A stretch of 64,000 nt of DNA from Clostridiales bacterium Firm_07 (GTDB lineage: Bacteria; Bacillota; Clostridia; Oscillospirales; CAG-272): contig LVAM01000019.1 of assembly GCA_001604005.1 (NCBI GenBank), positions 274,754-338,753 of the forward strand. Direction: 5' to 3'. Below are positions 25,710-34,160 of this stretch, in pieces. The notes beneath the pieces are model-generated. The model ran no database searches, was not told where the DNA came from, and saw nothing but the letters and a program-made list of their open reading frames with translations. The number at the start of each line of letters is the position of its first letter. Positions within the stretch are counted from its first letter, which is position 1. The translations under genes and the position numbers were made by a program.

Positions 25710-26429
25710 TCAGTGAAACTCGGTCACGCCGTCGGAGAGCAAGAGACGACGGCGAAGCGCGCGGTAACTCTCCCGCATCGGATCTCCCGTCAAAATACCG
25801 GCGCGCGCCGCAAGGGTACGGAGCACCAGTTCGGGAGATACCGTTCCTCCCTCTCCCGACATGAGCGTGAGCGACAGGTAAAGCGCGCCCTCCTCGGCGC
25901 GAACGGCATAGCGCAAAACGGCGTCGAGCAGATTGATCTCTTTTTCACCGGATTTGGTCTTTTTCATCGCGGGCAGCGTCTCGCCCTCCAAAAGCGACCG
26001 CACGGCGCTCTCGGCGTCCGCGTGGATCAAAGGGCTTCTTATCTCACAATCGTATTCGGCAAAGGCAATCTCCGAAAACTTGCGCTCGGCGGGATATGCC
26101 GCCACGGCGCGCAGTTCGTCGGTCAGTTCCTCGTTTAATCGGCGCAAAATTTCCGCGTCCGACATTTCCCGCTCGACGCGGATATCCAGCAGTTCGCACT
26201 CGCTCTCGACGCCCACCGGCAACGGAAGCGCAAACACCATTTTAATGTGCGGGTTGAAGCCTTTGGAATACCAGATCGGCAACCCCGCGCGCACCAAAAC
26301 ACGCGCGAAGGTGCGTTGGAGATCGAGGTGCGATATGAATTGCAATCTGCCGGTTTTATGGAAGCAAATACGCACCGTGCGCGGCTCCGGGAGGAGCGGC
26401 AAAGAAAACTTTTGCTCGTTGTCTTTCAT
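25710..26429 (-). CDS. TIGR03936/DUF2344 radical-SAM-associated protein
   Basis: 239 aa. The N-terminus VRICFHKTGRLQFISHLDLQRTFAR and the following GLPIWYSKGFNPHIKM are the DUF2344 signature; this family nearly always sits beside, or is fused to, the TIGR03960 radical-SAM protein. The molecular role is not established; an RNA-modification link is often suggested because of neighbours such as rng and rplU. The start overlaps the upstream stop as ATGA. Here the next gene is a pseudouridine synthase fusion, which also points to RNA. Confidence 0.85.
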   Translation of the reverse strand: MKDNEQKFSLPLLPEPRTVRICFHKTGRLQFISHLDLQRTFARVLVRAGLPIWYSKGFNPHIKMVFALPLPVGVESECELLDIRVEREMSDAEILRRLNEELTDELRAVAAYPAERKFSEIAFAEYDCEIRSPLIHADAESAVRSLLEGETLPAMKKTKSGEKEINLLDAVLRYAVRAEEGALYLSLTLMSGEGGTVSPELVLRTLAARAGILTGDPMRESYRALRRRLLLSDGVTEFH

Positions 26430-28294
26430 TTTTTCTCCTTACACCCCGCGGGGCAACAGACGCGCACGCCGCCAAGGCGGTTTGCGCCACAGCCCGAACA
26501 TTGCTCGCGGCAGTTGGGCGTCGTTTTCCCTGCGTACGCGCGAGCGCGTTCGCGCTTGAAAAATTCTTTCGTCACGCCGCAGTCGATGATATCCCACGGC
26601 AAAATTTCGTCAAGTCCCATCGCGCGGTTTGCGAAAAAGGCGGGGTCGATCCCCGTGCGCGCAAAAACCGAAAGCCAGCGATCGTAATCGAAAAACTCGT
26701 CCCACGCGTCAAAGCAAAAGCCTTCGTCGGCGGCAAGTTCCAGCGCCGCGGCAAGGCGACGGTTGCCTCTTGCCAACACCGCTTCGATGCGGCTGACGCG
26801 CGCGTCGTGGTGCGTATAGCGCACGTGGCGGTCGGTCACTTTGGAGCCGAGATACGCCTGTTTTTCCGCCAGCATCTCCATCGTGTCCTGCGCCTCCCAC
26901 TGGAAAGGCGTAAAGGGTTTCGGAATAAAGCAGGAAACGCTGATCGTCACCTGCGGCGATCTTCCCTTTTGCCGGTAAGGACCGCGATAATATTCGTCAA
27001 CCACGCGCGAGGCAAGTTCGGCGATACCGGCAAGATCGTCCGCCGTTTCGGTGGGAAGTCCTTCCATAAAGTAGAGCTTCACCGCCGTTTTTCCGCCGCC
27101 GTACGCCACGTTCACGGCGTGCATCAGGTCGGCTTCGGTCACGTTTTTGTTGATGACGTCACGCAAGCGCTGCGTGCCCGCTTCGGGTGCGAAGGTAAGC
27201 GAAGACGAGCGCACCGACGCCACTTTTTTCATCAATTCCTCGCCGAAACTGTCCACGCGGAGCGACGGGAGCGACAAACTGACCATATTGCGATCTGTCC
27301 ATTCGAGAAGCCCGCAAGTCAATTCTTCAAGGCGCGTATAATCGCTGATCGAAAGCGAAGTGAGCGAGATCTCCTCGTACCCCGTCGCGTCGTAGAGCGT
27401 CCGCGCCTGTTTTTGAAGCACCTCGGGCGTTTTTTCGCGCACGGGGCGGTAGATCATACCCGCCTGACAGAATCGACAGCCGCGGATACAACCGCGATAA
27501 ACTTCCAGCATAATGCGGTCGTGCACGGTCTCGATGTAGGGCATCACGACCTTTTCGGGAAAGAACGCTTTGTCCATATCCGGCATAATGCGCTTTTTGA
27601 CCGTGCGCGGCACGTCGGGAAAACGCGGCGTCACGCACGCGATGGTGCCGTCGTCGTGATAGGCAACGTCATAAAGCGAAGGAACGTAGATACCCTCGAT
27701 CTTCGCCGCCTCTCGGAGAAACTTCTCGCGGGTAAAACCGCCTTCTTTTTTCATTTTGATGAGCAGTTCGGCAAACTCGACAAGATTTTCTTCGCCTTCG
27801 CCGATCGAAAAACAATCGAAAAAGTCCGCGACGGGCTCCGGGTTATAGGTGCAGGGACCGCCGCCGATCACGATGGGATCTTCTTCTCCGCGCTCCGCGG
27901 CGCGTATGGGAATGCCGGCAAGGCGCAGCATTTGCAGTACGGTGGTATAGCACATCTCATATTGCAAGGTGAAGCCGAGAATGTCAAACTCCCGCACGGG
28001 ATCGCCCGATTCGTGCGCGAAAAGCGGCACGCCGTACTCACGCATTTTCTCCTGCATATCCACCCACGGGGCAAATACGCGCTCGCACCAGATATCCGGT
28101 CTTGCGTTGAGCGCCCCGTAAAGGATACGCATACCGAGGTTGGACATACCGATCTCGTACGTATCGGGAAAAGCAAAAGCAAAGCGCGCCGACACGGCGT
28201 GCTTGTCTTTTTGCACCTCACCGTATTCCCCGCCCGAATATCTGCCCGGTTTTGTCACGGATTTGAGCAGGGCGGCAACTTTTTCGTTCATCAT
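26426..28294 (-). CDS. TIGR03960-family B12-binding radical SAM protein
   Basis: 622 aa from the first of two adjacent ATGs (AAGGAG site); the second, at 28291, is equally possible. An N-terminal B12-binding-like domain (PDTYEIGMSNLGMRILY) precedes the radical SAM core with the cluster motif CIRGCRFCQAG near residue 250. The C-terminus carries a cysteine cluster (CREQCSGCGANR and VCCPAGC) that may bind a further metal centre. The reaction is unknown. First gene of a three-gene operon with DUF2344 and RluA-CYTH. Confidence 0.88.
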   Translation of the reverse strand: MMNEKVAALLKSVTKPGRYSGGEYGEVQKDKHAVSARFAFAFPDTYEIGMSNLGMRILYGALNARPDIWCERVFAPWVDMQEKMREYGVPLFAHESGDPVREFDILGFTLQYEMCYTTVLQMLRLAGIPIRAAERGEEDPIVIGGGPCTYNPEPVADFFDCFSIGEGEENLVEFAELLIKMKKEGGFTREKFLREAAKIEGIYVPSLYDVAYHDDGTIACVTPRFPDVPRTVKKRIMPDMDKAFFPEKVVMPYIETVHDRIMLEVYRGCIRGCRFCQAGMIYRPVREKTPEVLQKQARTLYDATGYEEISLTSLSISDYTRLEELTCGLLEWTDRNMVSLSLPSLRVDSFGEELMKKVASVRSSSLTFAPEAGTQRLRDVINKNVTEADLMHAVNVAYGGGKTAVKLYFMEGLPTETADDLAGIAELASRVVDEYYRGPYRQKGRSPQVTISVSCFIPKPFTPFQWEAQDTMEMLAEKQAYLGSKVTDRHVRYTHHDARVSRIEAVLARGNRRLAAALELAADEGFCFDAWDEFFDYDRWLSVFARTGIDPAFFANRAMGLDEILPWDIIDCGVTKEFFKRERARAYAGKTTPNCREQCSGCGANRLGGVRVCCPAGCKEKK

Positions 28295-28306
28295 CTTTCT
28301 CCTTTG

Positions 28307-28341
28307 AAAGCGTCTCCCGCACCTCGTGCGGGAGACGCTTT
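28307..28341 (-). terminator. Strong hairpin after the P-type-ATPase-like gene
   Basis: AAAGCGTCTCCCGCAC / GTGCGGGAGACGCTTT, a 16-bp perfect stem with a three-base loop. The T-run on the minus strand is only three, so efficiency is uncertain. Confidence 0.6.
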
Positions 28342-30732
28342 TTACACTTCTTTTTTGGCGCGCAACCGCAAATACGAAACCAGCGCGTGCAGAACGCCCC
28401 ACGACAAAAGATAGAGCGTGACCGCGATGCCGTTGATCTTTCCGATCGCACCGCGGAACGCAAGCAGGGCGGAGAGTGCCATACCGAACGCAGTGGAGAT
28501 CATACCCAACCACTTGCCGAAATTGCCCACGCGCCGCACGCGCCGGCAAATCGTAAAGGCGCGCGCCGCTTCCTGCGGAGAATCAAGCGACACTACCGTA
28601 ACGTCGGCGCGCGCCGTGCTGATGTCGGTCTCTTTTGCGGAAGGCTTCATCACCCGCACAAATTCTTCGCGCTCCGGCAACATTTGTTTGAGCATTTCGT
28701 CGTACACGGCAGGATCTTTGGTGCGGATCACCGCGCGCACGTCGTCCGCTTCCAGTTCGTCAAGCAAACGGAGCATATCGTCGGTCATATGATAATTTGC
28801 GAGGGAGAGCGCCTGAACTCTGCCGTCGATCGCCACGCAAAGGAGACGACGGCGCATTTCCTCCAAATTCTCCCGACGGGATTGCACCTCAATGCCGTAA
28901 CGGTGCAGATAATCGACGTCGCCGAAAAGGATCGGCGTTTTCTCCGCACCCGCCAACGCGCTGACGCCGCGCTCGGCGATCTCGGTGAGCACGATTTCGA
29001 TCTCTTCTTCCCCGCCACGCACGGTTTCGGCAAGCGGACTGCCGATCTTTACGAGCAACGCGTGCAGTAGCCGCTCGGTATACTCCCTGTCGCCCCCTTT
29101 GACGAACTCAAAACAATCGTGGGGCATTTCGTTGAAGATCCCCTTGTCGGGCAATACCAGCGCCGTTTTTCCGCCGGATGCATAGACCGCTTCCTCTCCG
29201 ACGATGGCGCTTTTCTTTTTCAGCCGCATCACCGAGGCAAAATACATCGGCAACGAGGTGACAAGCAACGAGGTGAGCGGAATGGAAAGCAAAAATGTAA
29301 CGAACGCGGTCTGCACGCTTGCCGCAAGCCCCTTCCCCAAGGCAAACACGGCAAGTGCCAGCACGGCGCCGACGGCCGAGGTGAGAAACAGCAAAATGCC
29401 CATTGACGTCTGATGTTCGGCGCGCTTATCGGTGTTGGCAAAATAATGCCGCACGAAGTTTACCGGGCAAACGTAGAGTGTTTTCTCGCCGTCTTCAACC
29501 TCGTCAAGGCGCACACGGGCGTTGTTTTGCGGGCCACCCACCGACACGCGCGGGAGAAGCGCAAATTTTTCCTTGCGTGAGGAAACGACCTGAAATGCCG
29601 AAGACTCGCGCCGCCAATCGAGAAGATCGGCAAGTTTGAGGATCATCAAACTGCCCGCCACGGGTGAAAGAAACAACGTGGGATACCCTTCCTGCGGCAA
29701 AAAGAGCAAGAGGATATGATACAAGATCGTGCCCAGCATCATCACCGAGCAATACGAGGAATCGATCGGGGCAAAGCGCACCAACTGCACAAGGCCGTCG
29801 AAAAGACGCTTATAGGAGAAAATGCTTGCCAGAATCAGCACCTGCAAACCGATCAGGATATACGGCAGACGATAAACGGTGCCATCCGACAAAAAGCGAA
29901 AGATCTTTTGCAAGAGATGCGGGCGCTCATAAAATACGGTCAGCATCAAAATGAACGCGGAAAAAATGAACTGCCACAAAAAGCCCCGCTGTTGGGCGGC
30001 GTACTGTTTCCGCATACTGATATCCTGCCCCGCCGCTTCAAACTCGCGCTTTTCGCCTTTTTTGCGGCGTTTTAATTTTTGGTTCTCGCCGTTGATATCC
30101 AGTTCCCGATAGGCGCGGATCCGATCAAAACCGATCGCGTTTCCGAGTTCGTCCTCATAATCGAGCGCAAGCAAGAAACGAATATCGTCATCGCTTTGCT
30201 CTCTCCCGGCGTCGTCTTCTTCCGCGTCGACTCCCCGCAAAAACGAATCTGTGCGAAAAGCCCGGTGACGATGCGGCTTATTCACATCGAAAGAAGAAAA
30301 GAGGTTCAACTGCTCTTCGTCCTCGATCGAGTTCTCTTCTCCCCTGTCCTCTGCTTCTTCGACCTCGGGAGGCGCAAAACGATCGACTTCCGCGAAGGAA
30401 AACGCGCTCTGCCCGTCTTCGTTCGTCACGATCTCGGGGATCTCGCCGTCGCGTGCTTGCGCGGAAACGTGCGGCTTTTTCGGCACCGTTCCCTTTGCTT
30501 CGGGCAAAGTCTTACCGTTATTATCGGTATCGCCCATAATGTCGCGCAAAAGTCCTTCCACCGTCTTTGCCGCTTCGGCTTCCGCCGTTTTGCCCGCGGG
30601 CGGTTCCGCGCCCTCTTTTTTGCGATGCGGCGCGGGGCGTGATCTTTCCGCGTCGCTCCCGCTGTTTCGGATATGATCGTTCATCTCTTCGATCAAACGA
30701 TCGGTCTCATCCGGATCTCTTCTTCGACGCAC
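28342..30732 (-). CDS. P-type-ATPase-like membrane pseudoenzyme
   Basis: About 796 aa. The GTG at 30732 is preferred because GGGGG lies eight bases upstream; the GTG at 30741 would overlap that site. The first 245 residues are acidic and low-complexity. Then come pairs of membrane spans (residues 253-345), a soluble segment (380-430), two more spans (447-500), a soluble catalytic-like region, and two C-terminal spans. The order and the stretch IPLTSLLVTSLPMYFASVM...TALVLPDKGIFNE align by eye with the P-type ATPase CPC helix and DKTGT loop, but DKTGT is replaced by DKGIF and TGD by TKD. No GDGxND motif was found. It follows rlmB. Confidence 0.65.
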   Translation of the reverse strand: MRRRRDPDETDRLIEEMNDHIRNSGSDAERSRPAPHRKKEGAEPPAGKTAEAEAAKTVEGLLRDIMGDTDNNGKTLPEAKGTVPKKPHVSAQARDGEIPEIVTNEDGQSAFSFAEVDRFAPPEVEEAEDRGEENSIEDEEQLNLFSSFDVNKPHRHRAFRTDSFLRGVDAEEDDAGREQSDDDIRFLLALDYEDELGNAIGFDRIRAYRELDINGENQKLKRRKKGEKREFEAAGQDISMRKQYAAQQRGFLWQFIFSAFILMLTVFYERPHLLQKIFRFLSDGTVYRLPYILIGLQVLILASIFSYKRLFDGLVQLVRFAPIDSSYCSVMMLGTILYHILLLFLPQEGYPTLFLSPVAGSLMILKLADLLDWRRESSAFQVVSSRKEKFALLPRVSVGGPQNNARVRLDEVEDGEKTLYVCPVNFVRHYFANTDKRAEHQTSMGILLFLTSAVGAVLALAVFALGKGLAASVQTAFVTFLLSIPLTSLLVTSLPMYFASVMRLKKKSAIVGEEAVYASGGKTALVLPDKGIFNEMPHDCFEFVKGGDREYTERLLHALLVKIGSPLAETVRGGEEEIEIVLTEIAERGVSALAGAEKTPILFGDVDYLHRYGIEVQSRRENLEEMRRRLLCVAIDGRVQALSLANYHMTDDMLRLLDELEADDVRAVIRTKDPAVYDEMLKQMLPEREEFVRVMKPSAKETDISTARADVTVVSLDSPQEAARAFTICRRVRRVGNFGKWLGMISTAFGMALSALLAFRGAIGKINGIAVTLYLLSWGVLHALVSYLRLRAKKEV

Positions 30733-30771
30733 GCCGCGCACCCCCTTTTTTCAAAATTTCGATTTTACGGA

Positions 30772-31653
30772 TCATTTGTTTTTCTCGCGTTGCTGATAGG
30801 CCGCTTCCGACAGCAAAACGGCGGCGGCGGCGGAAACGTTGAAAGAATTGACTTTCCCGTACATCGGGATCGACACGATGAAATCGCTCTTTTTCTTCAC
30901 CAGTTCCGAAACGCCTTCTCCTTCGCTGCCGAGCACGATCACCGCGCCGACGTTCATATCCACGCGGCGGAAATCCTCTCCGCCCGCTTCGGCGGTAAAG
31001 ATCCACAGCCCCGCTTTTTTGAGCGTATCCAGCGTGGCGGCGACGTTGGCGACCTTCGCCACGGCAAGATGTTCGATCGCGCCGGCGGAGGCTTTGCCGA
31101 CCTGCGGCGTCAATCCCACCGCGTGCCTTTTCGGAATAATAAGCCCGTGCGCGCCGCACCCCTCGGCACAGCGTATAACGGCGCCGAGATTGTGCGGATC
31201 GGAAATGCCGTCCGCCACCACGATCAGCGGCTTTTCGCCCCGTGCCTCGGCAATGGCGAGAATCTCTTCCACCGTGACGTATTCTTTTTCCGCCGCCATA
31301 GCGATCACGCCCTGGTGCGGCGTTCCGCCGGCAAGCAAGTCAAGCTTCGCGCGGTTTGTTTCCACCACGGGTATCCCGCGCGCGATCGCCTCGCCGACAA
31401 GGGGAATAAGAGCCCCCTCGCGCTCTCCGCTTTGTACCAAAATTTTATCGACCGTGCGCCCGGAGCGGAGGAGTTCCCGCACGGCGTTGCGCCCCACCGA
31501 AAGCCCTTCCGGCACTGTGTCGACAGGCGTTTTTTTCTCTCTTTCCGCTCCTTTGCCGTGCGCATTCGGCGCGCGGTGGGCGAGGTGTCGTTCTTCCTCT
31601 TTCATTTTGCCTTGCCCTGTTTTGCCGCGGAAGTCGCGATCTTTCATTTTCAT
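30772..31653 (-). CDS. rlmB: 23S rRNA 2'-O-ribose methyltransferase RlmB (TrmH family)
   Basis: 293 aa from ATG 31653; starts at 31647 or at the Met 17 codons in (behind AAGG) are also possible. SPOUT-fold methyltransferase modifying G2251 of 23S rRNA. A charged leader precedes the substrate-binding domain (GRNAVRELLRSG). The knotted SAM domain has the three SpoU motifs: DPHNLGAVIRCAEGCG, IVLGSEGEGVS and SIPMYGKVNSFNVSAAAA. The family match is close and complete at the C-terminus. It is co-transcribed with the downstream membrane pseudoenzyme (gap of about 35 bases). Confidence 0.9.
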   Translation of the reverse strand: MKMKDRDFRGKTGQGKMKEEERHLAHRAPNAHGKGAEREKKTPVDTVPEGLSVGRNAVRELLRSGRTVDKILVQSGEREGALIPLVGEAIARGIPVVETNRAKLDLLAGGTPHQGVIAMAAEKEYVTVEEILAIAEARGEKPLIVVADGISDPHNLGAVIRCAEGCGAHGLIIPKRHAVGLTPQVGKASAGAIEHLAVAKVANVAATLDTLKKAGLWIFTAEAGGEDFRRVDMNVGAVIVLGSEGEGVSELVKKKSDFIVSIPMYGKVNSFNVSAAAAVLLSEAAYQQREKNK

Positions 31654-31784
31654 CACCCGAAGCCGAAAACGGTCCTTTCTCCCCGCATAGAATATGCAAG
31701 CAAATATTGAGATTATTATAACATAACATTCTTGATTTGTACACCCTTTTCGCGCCGTTTTTCCTCTTTTTTTGCTTTTTTCGG

Positions 31785-31813
31785 TTGCTTTTTTGCCGAC
31801 ACAATGGTATACT
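31785..31813 (+). promoter_or_regulatory. Promoter of the HAD hydrolase gene
   Basis: TTGCTT, 17-bp spacer ending TGG, TATACT. It lies back-to-back with a weaker minus-strand TATAAT that probably serves rlmB. Confidence 0.7.
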
Positions 31814-31847
31814 GATAAAAAGACATTGGAGAAAGGGGGAGAGCACG

Positions 31848-32573
31848 GTGCAAAAGCGTTCCGCATACCGCTTGATCGCGTTTGATCTGGACGGCACGCT
31901 GACGGCGAGCCACACGCCGATTGAAAACGATAATCTCCTCTTTTTGTATACGCTTTCGCAAAAATACGCGCTTCTCATTTTGAGCGCGGCTTCCTGTCAT
32001 CGCATTTTCCGACAAACGCGCCATTTTCCCGCGGCAGATCTGCTGGGAAATTACGGGTTGGAGAAAGGCAAGGTTGATCCTTACGGCGATCTTGTCTGCA
32101 CCGAACAATGCGCCGAAACTCGCGACGTCTCCGCCGTAAACGCTTTTTTTGACGCTTTGCGCCGAAAACACGGCTACACAAACTATCGCGGCGACAGCGT
32201 CCTCTTTACGAAAACGGGTCTGATCGGCTTCCCCCTGCTCGGCACCACCGCCGGTGTGGCGGACAAGCAGTCTTTTGACCGCGACGGCGCCAAGCGCGCT
32301 CTCCTTTTGCCGGAGATCCGCGCGCACTTTCCTTCCGATACGGTGCTCGTTTCCGGCACAAACTCGGTGGATATCATTCCGCATCCGCATTCAAAACTTT
32401 ATGCCCTGCGCGCGTTTTGCGCGGAGCACGGCTACAAAAGCGAAGAAGTCCTTTTTTGCGGAGACGAATACAAAGACGGCGGTAACGACGCCGGCGTCGC
32501 GCATTCGGAATTCGGCTTTGTGCCGGTGGACGATTATCGCCTTTTGCCTTCTCTGCTTGCTTTCCTGCTGTAA
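31848..32573 (+). CDS. HAD-superfamily (subclass IIB-like) phosphatase
   Basis: 241 aa from a GTG at 31848, seven bases after GGGGAG; the ORF track start at 31737 is upstream of the promoter. Motif I is AFDLDGTLTAS with both catalytic Asp residues, motif II is ILSAAS, and motif IV is FCGDEYKDGGND, as in Cof/phosphomannomutase-type HAD enzymes. A cap domain occupies the middle. It probably dephosphorylates or transfers phosphate on a sugar phosphate; the substrate cannot be read from sequence. Single gene with its own promoter and terminator. Confidence 0.78.
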   Translation: MQKRSAYRLIAFDLDGTLTASHTPIENDNLLFLYTLSQKYALLILSAASCHRIFRQTRHFPAADLLGNYGLEKGKVDPYGDLVCTEQCAETRDVSAVNAFFDALRRKHGYTNYRGDSVLFTKTGLIGFPLLGTTAGVADKQSFDRDGAKRALLLPEIRAHFPSDTVLVSGTNSVDIIPHPHSKLYALRAFCAEHGYKSEEVLFCGDEYKDGGNDAGVAHSEFGFVPVDDYRLLPSLLAFLL

Positions 32574-32607
32574 AAAGCCGCCGCAAACGATTTGCGACGG
32601 CTTTTTT
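32572..32607. terminator. Bidirectional terminator between the HAD gene and nrdR
   Basis: AAAAAGCCG-CGCAAA / TTTGCG-CGGCTTTTTT hairpin with T-runs on both strands. Confidence 0.88.
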
Positions 32608-33065
32608 CATTTCTTTTTCTTTTTGTCTTTTTTCAGATCCCGCAGTTCGGCAAGAAACGTGTCGAGATCTTTGAACTCCCGGTAGACCGAAGCAAAGCGC
32701 ACGTACGCCACTTCGTCGCGCGCTTTGAGTTTTTCCATGATCATCTCCCCGATCTCGCGGGAAGTGATCTGCTGTACCAGGGAATTTTGCAATTCCTGCT
32801 CGATCTCCGCGGCGATCTCCTCTCCGTTTACGGGACGTTTTTGGCAGGCTTTCATAATACCGCCGAGCATTTTGGTGCGGTCGAAAAGTTCTTTGCTTCC
32901 GTTCTTTTTTACCACAAGGATCTGCATAGATTCCCAAGTTTCAAAAGTGGTGAAACGTTTCAGGCACGCGGGACACTCGCGCCGGCGACGAATGCTGGAA
33001 CCATCCTCAACGGGGCGGGAATCGACCACTTTGCTGTCGGGAAATCCGCAGTTCGGACATTTCAT
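32607..33065 (-). CDS. nrdR: Transcriptional repressor NrdR
   Basis: 152 aa, the usual size. The start at ATG 33065 gives the conserved MKCPNCGFPDSKVVDSRP with a zinc ribbon (CPNC...CPAC), followed by the ATP-cone domain (ILVVKKNGSKELFDRTKM). NrdR senses ATP/dATP and represses ribonucleotide reductase genes; none are in this window. Upstream is a promoter whose -10 is embedded in a perfect 16-bp palindrome, suggesting autoregulation. Confidence 0.95.
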   Translation of the reverse strand: MKCPNCGFPDSKVVDSRPVEDGSSIRRRRECPACLKRFTTFETWESMQILVVKKNGSKELFDRTKMLGGIMKACQKRPVNGEEIAAEIEQELQNSLVQQITSREIGEMIMEKLKARDEVAYVRFASVYREFKDLDTFLAELRDLKKDKKKKK

Positions 33066-33113
33066 AAGGACCTTGACCATACCTTTCTTCAAAACGCCGG
33101 CGGGATCGCCGAA

Positions 33114-33153
33114 ATACTGTATACAGTATAACATATTTTTCGCCTTTTGTAAA
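33114..33153 (-). promoter_or_regulatory. nrdR promoter overlapped by a 16-bp palindrome
   Basis: Minus strand TTTACA (33148-33153), 17-bp spacer, TGT-TATACT (33125-33130). The perfect palindrome ATACTGTATACAGTAT (33114-33129) covers the -10. It resembles an NrdR box but is single rather than paired. Confidence 0.65.
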
Positions 33154-33167
33154 GTGGTACGCGGCAT

Positions 33168-33473
33168 TCATTTGTCGAAAATCTCCGAAATCATAGCGTC
33201 CCGCACGATATCCCGCACCGAAAGCGGCGTCACCGCCCCGCGCACAAGCGCGAAAAAGACGCGGCGCGCAAAAGAGGCGCTCTCACCCAACGCAACGCGC
33301 ACGCCGACGCCGCGGAAAAGGACCGCGACAGCATATCGCTTTTCAAAAAAGAGAAGATAACGTATTCCGCCCTCGGATAGCGTCACGCGTCGCTCCGCGA
33401 TCTTTCCCGATTTTTTCCGCACGTGGGAAAGGGGGCGGTGTGTTTTGTCCGTGCTCTCAAATGTCTCCATCAT
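33168..33473 (-). CDS. Small conserved protein, possibly DUF6514 family
   Basis: 101 aa behind AAGGAAAT. A beta-rich middle (RYLLFFEKRYAVAVLFRG) precedes a helix and the ending GAVTPLSVRDIVRDAM, which resembles the VTP-x-x-L-x-DVI pattern of small Clostridia proteins called DUF6514. Function unknown. It is transcribed toward nrdR, whose promoter lies in the 100-base gap between them. Confidence 0.55.
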   Translation of the reverse strand: MMETFESTDKTHRPLSHVRKKSGKIAERRVTLSEGGIRYLLFFEKRYAVAVLFRGVGVRVALGESASFARRVFFALVRGAVTPLSVRDIVRDAMISEIFDK

Positions 33474-33774
33474 ATTTCCTTTCGTGTCGCAAATGCGTTT
33501 TTGCGCGCCTTGTCGGCACTATCCATTGTACCACAAGCACTTTTCCACAGTTTTCTTGTGGATTTTGTCGCATTGTGCCGTTTTTGTGCGTTTTTTCGCT
33601 TTTTTCGCGCTATATGCGGGAAAGCCGAACAAAACGCAAAATTTATGCACTGTTCGACGTGTAATTATTCACAGTGTTTACATTTTGTTCCTATTTTGGA
33701 GCATTTCAGATGGTTTTAAGAGTGCTTTTCTCAAAAAATATGCAAAATTTTCCTATGCTTTTCAAATTTTCCAC
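33474..33774. other. AT-rich gene-free region with DnaA-box-like 9-mers
   Basis: No credible ORF. The region holds several near-matches to TTATCCACA: TTTTCCACA (about 33542), an inverted TGTGGATTT (about 33558), and TTATTCACA (about 33665); a further TTTTCCACA follows at about 33822. No terminator or RNA gene is evident. Confidence 0.4.
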
Positions 33775-33803
33775 TTGCCGAAACCTCCGCCTTTCGCTAT
33801 AAT
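33775..33803 (+). promoter_or_regulatory. Promoter of the small membrane protein gene
   Basis: TTGCCG, 17-bp spacer, TATAAT. The leader carries a second purine-rich stretch (AAAGGAG) before the true ribosome site at 33846. Confidence 0.7.
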
Positions 33804-33859
33804 AAAGGAGACATAGCACGTTTTTCCACACCCGCGATATTCATAAAAAGGATTTTTGA

Positions 33860-34129
33860 ATGATTATGAGAAAAAATGAAAGATTTTCCACCGCAAAAAC
33901 GCCGAAAGCACAACTTTTCGAACCGCTGACGCGCTTTTTGCTCGGCGGCGGAATGCTGCTGATTTTCGCCTCGCTTTTCGCCTTACTGCTCCATATCGAG
34001 CAAACGCCTACATATTCCCCCGCCACGGCGACGCGCTTCGGAAAAATGTTGGAGTATCCCGTCGCGGCGCTTGCCGCGCTGACGGCGCTCTCGTTTCTCT
34101 TTGACCGCGTGATGAAAGATCAAAAGTAA
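33860..34129 (+). CDS. Small two-span membrane protein, unknown function
   Basis: 89 aa from ATG 33860 with AAAAAGGA eight bases upstream; ATG 33866 is an alternative. A basic N-terminus is followed by two hydrophobic helices (FLLGGGMLLIFASLFALLL and YPVAALAALTALSFLF) and a charged end. It is convergent with the helicase gene of the TerB/BrxD/Lhr operon and shares its terminator. No family was recognised. Confidence 0.6.
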   Translation: MIMRKNERFSTAKTPKAQLFEPLTRFLLGGGMLLIFASLFALLLHIEQTPTYSPATATRFGKMLEYPVAALAALTALSFLFDRVMKDQK

Positions 34130-34160
34130 AGAAAAGGCGGCACCGCGCCGCCTTTTCTTT
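34128..34160. terminator. Bidirectional terminator at the end of the helicase operon
   Basis: AAAGAAAAGGCGG / CCGCCTTTTCTTT inverted repeat, ending both the small membrane gene and the helicase gene. Confidence 0.88.

Noticed and set aside
31737-31847. Longer N-terminus of the HAD hydrolase
   Set aside because: It would begin upstream of the TTGCTT/TATACT promoter; the GTG at 31848 with GGGGAG is the better start.
33474-33774. Chromosomal replication origin
   Set aside because: DnaA-box-like 9-mers are imperfect and no dnaA, dnaN, recF or gyr genes are nearby.
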